Shown here: piece by piece, positions 55,758 through 64,000 of the stretch
How the letters are laid out: each line of letters opens with the position of its first letter
Numbering within the stretch: position 1 is the stretch's first letter
Source: Blasia pusilla
Lineage: Eukaryota > Marchantiophyta > Marchantiopsida > Blasiales
DNA: 64,000 bases
Direction: 5' to 3'
Assembly: GCA_050084515.1 (NCBI GenBank)
Contig: CM114274.1
Location: 15,190,001-15,254,000 of the forward strand
Translations under genes and position numbers: made by a program
The notes under the pieces: model-generated
Seen by the model: the letters and a program-made list of their open reading frames with translations, nothing else
Told to the model about the DNA's origin: nothing
Databases searched by the model: none

Positions 55758-55920
55758 GAGGAAGCTTAAAGTAAGCTCTCATCCATTCTTAAAGCGTGGG
55801 AATGGAAATAGTCTCAATAGGAAGCCATAAAGTACCCTTTCCTCCATCTTTAAATGGTGGGAATGGAAATGATCTCAATAGGAAGCCATAAAGTAAGCTT
55901 TCCTCCATTCTTGATGCCCA
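55739..55920. repeat. three tandem units of about 60 bp at the broken end of copy C
   Basis: Units start near 55739, 55799 and 55860. Each reads GAATGGAAA.(C/T/G).GTCTCAATAGGAAGC, then AAAGTA..CT(T)TC.TCCAT and ends GTGGG. The first unit overlaps the last codons of the copy C frame. Confidence 0.88.
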
Positions 55921-58900
55921 CAACAGTTGGAGTGACCTCATTCTCTTATGAGGACCCCAAAAATACCCACAAGGCATATACATTTTGCAACCCAAGAAGG
56001 GAGAAGCATAAGTAGAGATGTTTTACTCACTCACTCTCTCCGGTGAATAGTGTGGTGAACAGGTAGTTGCTTTCCAGCGTCAATGGACTCACTTTTCTTG
56101 AAGAGGGGCGACACAGTGATGAGCAGTAGCAGGAGCAGAGAACCAGCGCTTCAAGAAAAGGCATACAGTTGCTCTGCAACGAAATCCTCAAAGTTGACAT
56201 CCTCACCAACCTTAGATTGTTGGGGATTTCCTGTCCCTCTCCTCTCCTTTTAGAGTGATGGGAGAAGGATTGTCGGCTCGGTACGGCCATCTTCGGATCG
56301 CGAACCGGAATCTGCGGTCGCTCGTTTTCACAACCCCTCGCTGCTGCAAGCTTTCAGCTCCTCCATCTGGTCTTGGAGACGACCCACATCTTCCTACTCG
56401 ACCTCTCATTTCCCCAACCTCTCTCCTCGCCACTCCACTGCACTGGAGTGCACCTACTTCAGCTAAATCCTCGACATTTTAGCCCTCATCTCATCTCTTC
56501 TCTTGTCCTCTCCTCTCCTATCCTCTCGTCTCCTGGAGGTGCTCGGATGAAAGTGCCAGTGAGTGCCTACATCCACAACCGCGCAGTTACTGATCTCACT
56601 CGACTGCACCTACTTCAGCTAAATCCTCGACGTTGAGGCTCTCCCTTCTCCACTCCACTCCTCTCCTCTCCGTTCTTTCTCCTCTCCAAGCCTCACCCTC
56701 TTGACTCTCCTCTCCACCCCTCCTCACCACCTCGAGGCACTCGGATCGAAGTGCCAGTCAGTGACTAGCTTCACATCCTCACTTTCTGCTCGAGTGCCAG
56801 GTACGGCTGTGAAGAGATCCTCATCTTCTTGCTAACCAAGGTAGCTGGCTGGGTAGGCTAGGCTAGCGAGCAGGCGATGGAGGGATGATGTTGGGAGTCA
56901 CAAGTAGTTTGGTTCCAGTACATGATGATACCGGTTTAGTAAAGCCTCCCTCAAGCTCGAGGAAAAAAGTGGAGGACATGTGTGCTGAGAATATGCTTCT
57001 ATGGCCAGGCAGCCAAGGCGAAGGTCCGAAGAAGCAATGGCAGCAAAGATAGCGGCACTGCAAAGAGGGTCATTCCAGGATTCACGGATCACTACGACAT
57101 CCGAGTGTGGAAGGATGGTTATCGAGGAGGACGGAGCTAGCTGGTCGGTCCTCAACAAGACAAGTCAATCGCACTATGCGGAGGTGGGAATAACGGTAGT
57201 TGGGCAATTTCCAGCATAGCAGGAGGAAGGTGATCCGGTGAATTATATACCTGGGAATCCCAAGAAAGGGTGCGCACTGGATGATGCGAAGGAGGGTTAG
57301 GGTTCTTGGATGCGAGCCTGGCTGCCTTCGAGGCTCTACTGTTTAAGTGTTATGATACAATTTTTATGTAGCCTTAACACATGCATAGAATCGGCACCCA
57401 ACTCGTCGAGAAAAGTAAGAGAGAGAGAGAGAGAGAGCGAGGGAGGGAGGTGCAGGGATTCATGTGTTGGAGCTAATGAAGAAGAGAGGAAGAGGAGTCG
57501 TCTCTGGTGGGTTATGTCATGCTACTCCTACACAAGTCAGTACCACCGTGGTTTCACAGTTGAACACCAGGCCAAAAGGTCCTAGCAAAGTTGGTACATG
57601 GTCCTAAAGGAAGAAAAGTCAGTCTCCAGTGCTGGCTTTTCAGTCACTCATTGGCTTTTCTTCTGTCGTCCTTGGATACAGGCGCCAACCATTTCCTCTA
57701 GTGGTCCAACTTTCCCCCGTTTTCTCTTCGCAGTGATGAAGTGAAAACGAGACCGTGGTCATAAAGTAGCGCCTGCCATAGCCTCCAGACTCTACTCCTC
57801 GTGCTCTAGTTGGACGGTTGAAGTGAAAACGAGAGAGAGGGAGAGAGAGAGAGAGAGAGAGACAGAGGTGAGAAGTGAGAAGGGATGCAGCTGGGAAAAA
57901 GGAGATACGACCTGGAACTTCAGTTTCATTCGCTGCACTTGAGGATGATGTCAACCCATCTCGAGAGCGGATATAACAACCCACATTGGGACTCCAAGCT
58001 AGTGAACTACTACTTCCTCCCCCCTGCTTTCCCCCTGCCACGGTTGCTGGTGGCAAGAAAACGGAGGATATTTATTCCCAGCCTTGTCCCCAGAGTTCAG
58101 TTTGGCTCCTAGGAACCCAAATTTGCCCGTGTAAGGTTCGTGGTCAACTCAAATGACAGTGCTATCTCTCCCATCAGCCGGTGCTTTCCTCATCCTCACA
58201 CTCTCTGCTACGAGCACCCAGTCGGAGAGCTTGTGGATGGAAGAGCCAATGTGGTCATCGTCATTCGAGGAGAGCAAGCTCTCCACAGCAGGTCAGTCTC
58301 CTTCTCAGTTGTGTACTTGGTCTCAGGTGAATCGGGCTCTGGGTTTCTTCGTATCCCTGGGGTCTAGAGGCCCAGGCCTGCGAATCGTACGCCTCTAGGG
58401 ATGTGGAGTAGTTGAGCTCAAGATCGTCTCTGGAGGCTCCAGAGGTGTCCGACCTCGAAACTGGATATGAATGATTGTCGTTCCATGGATCACAAGGCAT
58501 CTGCTGCAAGGACTACAAGATGCATGCAGTGTTTTAGAGCTATGGCTTTTCCTTGCTCCATTCAAACGTCCTCCATCCTCCATCCTCCATCCATTAAGCG
58601 TGTTGGGTGCACAAGCAGAGAGATGGACTCGGAATGCTTGAGGTTGCTCTCGGCCCAGCAGCTGGATTGTCTCCACTGTTGTACGCACAGGTAGCTGTAA
58701 GCATGCTCTGCAGAAATCAGCGAGACGATTTCTGCAGACTTGTGGGAAGGAAGAAGCTCTCTCGCATTCATGGGCGCGGATGTGGCTGGTGAGGTAAGGT
58801 GAAGCTTGATCGCTCGGTCTGCGGATCTGGAATAGGCAGCTTCCGCTCCCGATAAGGTCCCCGGCATCCATTCACAGCACCACTTACTACACCATGCCAT

Positions 58901-61400
58901 AAATGTTGCCCGCCCCAACTTCGACTGCGATGACTAGTCCATTCACTGCAGCGTTTCGTTGTAATGTTTTGTAATGTTTGGTTGAGGCTTTGAGCTCTTA
59001 GGGCCTTGCCTCGTCCGTCTCCTTTGAAGTTCAGGTGGCATTTGTGGGAAGGGGAAGTACCTGCAATCGCCTGCCTGATTTCCCTATGCATGCTCGTTCT
59101 TCTACATGCCCAGTTTTGATTCAGTGAGCCGAGCTGAGTCGAGCTGAGCAGAGCTGAGCTGAGACCTCATCTGGGCGTGCAGGTTTGTGGTGGATGGAGG
59201 AGAAATCGCATTTTAATTGTGTGAAGGGCCGAAGGATTTTGTGGACGCCAAGGAAGTGGAAAGAAGGAGTGTGAGGGGTCTCGCTGAAGCAAGGAATGGA
59301 CAGGAGTAGAACGGTGGCAGGAAGGATCAAAATCTAGGAGGAGCTGCTGGGCACTGAAGAAGAATGTGCAGGTGCCTGTGGTTTGCTTTGCAGCTCAGAT
59401 TCGTCGACGAGAGAGAAACTTGGATGCTTCAAATAGATTTGTCGCCGAATAGGACCAGGCTTAGATGGTGCCCTCTCTTCCATCGAAGTGCTTGAACTCT
59501 TGCAGGCAGGGAGTTGGCTCTTCTTCTGCTTGTTTCTCCCTGGACCATCCCCATCCTTGGGCCGTGCGGCCGTCCTCTGTTTTTGTGGATTATAGTTCCT
59601 CTTTTATATTTCTGTCTCTCGCCAGGCGAAGACCAGGGATTCGGTGGCCGCCTCCTTCCTCACAAACTGAAGCTGTTCATCACGGCCACCAAATTGAATA
59701 AGGATTGGAAGGGGTGGAGTCTTGCCGAGTGCTTATGGTCAGAACCGCTTTGTGGAAGTGGCGTGCCATAGATGGAAGTTCCTCTTTTCTTGCCAAAACT
59801 GCCAAAAGGGGGTATGCCCAACTACAACTCTTTTCTTTAGGTAGGGAGTTGTAGGATCTTCTAGCAGAAGAAAGGTGTCTCGGTGTAGAATGTTAGTTGT
59901 AGCGGACATTTCTTGAGCTTAGTGGGTGACGGAGGTATGAGGAGGAGAATATCATTGTTTTAGAGATGGAAGTTTGTCATGATGATCTGCTTTAGCAACC
60001 AGGTCTGAAGGCTGAAAATGAACTTACTCCAAGCAACTTGGGTGAATGGAGATTCCATCTTACCCTCGAGTGGACACTAACTGCTGTAGAAACGTGGCCG
60101 ACAATCGGCAGTTAGGTTAGGCTGATGTTTCACAAGCAGCACAGGAGTTCACTTCCTGGAAAAAGTGACAATCTGTGAGAAAGTACAAAAATGGGGATTC
60201 ATGATGAACCGAGTGTTTTGAGGAATCATTCTGTAGTCGAAGGTAGGGCTTAGGTTTTATGCGAGTAGGTAGCGCTAGAGTGTAGGTAGCAAAAAGTGTA
60301 GACATTTCTGTAACATTCAGAGGTGGTGGGAAAGGTCTGGAAGATTCTGGTGGGCTTCAGATTGACTGGTTTGGTTGCTCTTCGGAATTGATGCGCTTGT
60401 CTATGAACTCAGGAATGTGATTGTGTATCCGGCATTATAGAACCTCTTCGCTTTTGAATTGACGGATGAATGCTACATGATCACAGCTTTTGACCATTTG
60501 CTTGGAGGCCGAAAACGGGAGAGTTTTCCAGCACAATTTGTTTGCCCATGGGCATAGGCTTGCAATGAGAAAAGATCGGTTGTTCACGAAAGAGATACTT
60601 TTCCAGAAACAGGCGTGAAACAATGCAGATGCTGTTGTTTCTAGAGTCATGTCTTTGTGTAAAATGAGCTCTGCAAATAAGCTCCATGATCACTGGAAGG
60701 GTGGGGAACTAGTCAGTCATGATGATCTTGGGATGTGTGAAGTGATTGTCTGCTTTTTCATTCACCATCTTCCTGTGGTCATGTTCTGGTTGTGAAGCCT
60801 GAATCTGATAGGATGGAAACAAATGAAAAGCTTTTATCTTGTGCAACACATTGGGCCTCTGGTGACACGGCATTGTATTTGTGGTCACAGAAATCTAGCG
60901 CCATCGCATTTGCAGCAAGGTTGGAGCAGGACTGTGAGACACCCATCGGTTTTGTGGAGACAGTATCATGGGCTTTGGTTAAACCAAGACAAGTACTAGC
61001 TTGGAGCCGGACTGTTGATAGATTGGGTGACAATTACAACCATACACCATTTTCTCAACAGCTAAATCATCTGGCTCTGCCACAATGGAGTTGAATTGGT
61101 CTTCCGAGGTGGTAGAGAGAGTAGAAAATATTGTAATGGATTGTAGAGCTTTGAGCTCCAGATGTGGAGAAATTGCGGCAAAGTCATTGCTTGAAGTATG
61201 TAAGAGAATTCAGATGGGCTTTCACTCCAGTTTATGGTCATCCACCTCGACAGTTCCTCTAGACTCCTTTAGCTTGCTGCCCATGTGAAGCAAACTTGTG
61301 TCGATGGAGCTCCTAAACCAAACATCAATCGTATCTACCAAAGCGACAGAGTGGAAAATTTATTCATATGGTCAATTTTCTGTGTGATAGGGTAGTAGCC
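55921..61400. other. GC-balanced region, no gene identified
   Basis: Composition is more gene-like than the flanks and could hold exons of a spliced gene. Frames such as 57001-57219 (plus, starting MARQPRRRSEEAMAAKIAAL), 57640-58056 (minus) and 61085-61288 (plus) show no domain I recognise. Local repeats include the phrase CACCTACTTCAGCTAAATCC (about 56450 and 56606), GAAGTGCCAGT variants (about 56549 and 56748), GA tracts (57418-57438 and 57832-57862) and a GAGCTGA run (59127-59162). Confidence 0.4.
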
Positions 61401-64000
61401 CTATCCTAATAATGAATAATTTCATTCTTAACACTCTCTTTGGGAAAACCAACAGGGTGTAAATACTTAAAGAGTGCTATTGTAGTTCTCTGAAGGGGAA
61501 GTAAATTCTTTGCGTTAGGGCATGTAGGCACGTAGTAGGGAGTTCAGACTCGAATGTAGCGCTGGTTTTGAGTTTTCTTAATATTGATGGGGTGGAAAAT
61601 TAAAATTAAAATTAAAATAGAAATTAGAAAGATAGTATTAAAAAATTTAATATGAATGCCGAGGGAGTAGAGAGAGTAGAAAATAAAATGTTCTCACCAC
61701 CGAGTGCATAGGAAAATGAACGGATAAAACTGTTTAAAAATAGTAAAATAAAAATCTCGGGGAGAATCCCGGGATTAGTAGACAAGTACTAAAACTGCAT
61801 AAGAAAATGAAAAGGAGAGAATGAATAAAAATGTTTAATAGTAAAATATATCTTACTAGTAAAATAAATCTTAGTACCAAAGGAGAAACTCGAGGATAAG
61901 TAGACAAGTACTAACACCGAGTGGAGTATATCCTAAAGTATTAAAGTGGTTCCCATCTCCATTCATAATAATGTTAATTAAAGTGTTATTTTCAAAGTGG
62001 TTTACATCTCCATTCACATTAAGGTTGAGAAGTTCTAGGAGAATATCTTGGATTGTGGAGCCTCTGCATTACAAATCGACTTAGCACATGTCTACCACCA
62101 GAAGCGTTCGTGATCAATGCAACAGGAGAGATGCTATGACCAATTGTGAATCATATTTCGTGTTTACGAAAACATGAATGATGACAATCCCACTTGTGAT
62201 ATAAGGGCATGAGTCAAGATGGGCGATCAATCATGTGACACAAGGAACATGAGGCTAGAGGCCAAGGTGAACTTAGTGAGTCAAGAAGGGATGGGAACAA
62301 TCATGAGGCCTACCCAAGTCATTTTGGGATCCAACCAGCTATTCGTAGAGTTGAGAGTCCCAATCCACGCTTGGTTTGATACTCCCAACTAGTCATGGGT
62401 CTCGTAGTAAAGGATTGAAGGAGTTGTTGAGAGTCCCAATCCACGCACAAGATCATTAATTAGAATAGAGAGGGGGACTAGAAAACTTTGAAATGACCTC
62501 TAAGGGGGACACTCTTCCTTGCTACTTGTTCACTACTCGGGAATGAGGAATTGATCACATTTCGTGTTTAGTTATGTTTCAAAGGGTGAGTTGGGATATT
62601 GTTCAAGGCGCGTCTTGAGGATATTTGTCGTGCTCTAGCTTGAGTGAGCGATGGAGGCACATATGTCAAGGATTGGGGATGAGGCTCCCCAGAGAGATGA
62701 TATGCATCTTGCAAGACTCGGAAACCAAACCCCTATAACTTCTTCTTCGACCCTTTATTGTGAGACCTATGACTAATTGGGTCTCAGAACCTAACCTAAG
62801 TCTTCCAGTTGCAAAGCTTAAGACGAGGGTCTCTTCACAAGGCTAGCAAAGGGGAGTAGAGGAAAACCCCTACGTCGCTCAATCAACACATCATAGAACA
62901 TCACTAAAATATTAGACCATCAATGTAACCCTTAGTACGAGAGATTCTCCCTCCCCTCATATCTTACTTTTTCACTTCTTTCCTTTAGACTTAGCATAAC
63001 ATCCCAAAATGTTTATAACCCACCTATGTCAGAGATTAACAACCTATCTTTAACACCATAATTTAGGTCATGACATTGGCTTCATGAAGAACTACTAAGG
63101 TCGGGATAATCTTGATTCAAAGTGGAGCATTTAAGGATAGATGTGAAATTAACAATTTGAAGTGGTAAGGCAACTAGAGGCGATTATTGGGAATCACTAC
63201 TCTAAATGTTGGTGGGGATTATATTATTGAAAAAGAGATCAATGAAGCAAGCTAAATCTTGGATGAAATGAACTGAAGTGATTGGTCATGTGATGAAGCT
63301 CCCGAAAAACCTTAATCTTTGAGATCTTTTAGAACGAGAGGAGAAATCGTTCGCACATATCGTAACTTAAGTTGTTTGAGAAAGGTTCTTGCCACTCAAC
63401 ATTGAGGAAAAAACCTAAATGTCAAGGTAATTTCTTTGCTGATACTAAATGAGAATAGTACTTAGTAATTTCTTCCCTTCTTCCTCCCTTTGGACCCATC
63501 CCTGTTTCTAGCACTATCCAACCAACATGAGGAGTCTATGGTCCAAGGCTATGATATGCACTACCCAATGATTACAACTTCTCTTTTGGACTTTCCTAAA
63601 ATTCCTAATGAGGCATCACTAGAGAGGTTTGTTAAGATGAGTAATCTAGATTCACTAATAAAGTTGCAAGATATTCAATTAGTTTCTTGGTTCCAATGTG
63701 AGTAGAGATAGATACTACACAATGCCTACCTTATTTCTTGCAAGAAAGATCATTTGTTGATGAGTTTGTGCATCATCTAGAAGTTATGCTAAAACTCTCG
63801 GTATGTCAAGCATTGACATTATGTTAGAGATTTCTCTTTCTTTCATGTAGTAATCTTTACAACCTATTTGTAACCATCCTAATTACAAGCCCAATTTCCC
63901 TCAATTCAAAATGAGTGGGGGCAAGAGTGAAAGCTGATGAGTTGGGTTTCTTTATGCATTTGGATTTAGTTAACTAGATTACATCCCTTCTTGGAGGCTT
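61401..64000. other. AT-rich DNA with short direct repeats, no gene identified
   Basis: An ATTAAA microsatellite lies near 61599-61620. The phrase TAGTAGACAAGTACTAA recurs (about 61777 and 61896), as do AAAGTGGTT..CATCTCCATTCA (about 61944 and 61996) and GAGAGTCCCAATCCACGC (about 62352 and 62428). A 71-codon plus frame at 63490-63705, ending LDSLIKLQDIQLVSWFQCE, has no known motif. Confidence 0.45.

Noticed and set aside
60779-61033. Minus-strand 84-residue frame as a retrotransposon RNase H
   Set aside because: A superficial resemblance in a few residues; the motif order of copia RNase H is absent.

Overview
The window looks like nuclear DNA of a streptophyte, most probably a land plant or charophyte outside the crop lineages. 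The evidence is a growth-regulating-factor type WRC zinc motif, a plant-type non-LTR reverse transcriptase remnant, LTR retrotransposons with nested insertions, long CT/AT microsatellites and alternation of AT-rich DNA with short GC-rich islands. No tRNA, rRNA or CRISPR was found, and the species cannot be named from sequence alone. 

About 25 kb is one family of Ty3/gypsy retrotransposon in three decayed copies: A (1-8061, +), B (29151-42056, +, carrying a nested 2.9 kb LTR element at 34328-37252) and C (51115-55757, -). Read together, the copies give the order gag with CCHC knuckle, retropepsin-like protease, C5 cytosine DNA methyltransferase (DNMT3-like motif layout), reverse transcriptase, RNase H, integrase and a C-terminal C4HC3 PHD finger. 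An element that encodes both a DNA-methylation writer and a chromatin-reader-type finger is the most notable content of the window. All copies are broken, but by different lesions, so the architecture is ancestral and not a chance fusion. Many stops are TAG where a sister copy has CAG, as expected from deamination of methylated CHG sites. 

The best host-gene region is 16.3-21.9 kb. It holds a CT-rich leader, unrecognised minus-strand open exons (16.7-18.4 kb), a WRC-domain exon (19059-19334) and, 100 bp downstream on the same strand, a 554-residue cysteine-desulfurase-like fold-type-I PLP protein (19435-21204). In the latter the position expected to hold the PLP lysine reads Asn. Short phase-0 introns could join the WRC exon to the desulfurase, giving an unusual fusion; this is an inference. 

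Elsewhere there is a minus-strand non-LTR reverse transcriptase remnant (27.6-28.4 kb), an LTR foldback centred near 42.05 kb with a 108 bp CT expansion in one arm, related LTR copies at 46.1 and 50.5 kb in opposite orientation, several hairpins and tandem repeats, and long stretches (8-16, 22-27, 43-46, 47-50 and 56-64 kb) where no supportable gene was seen.
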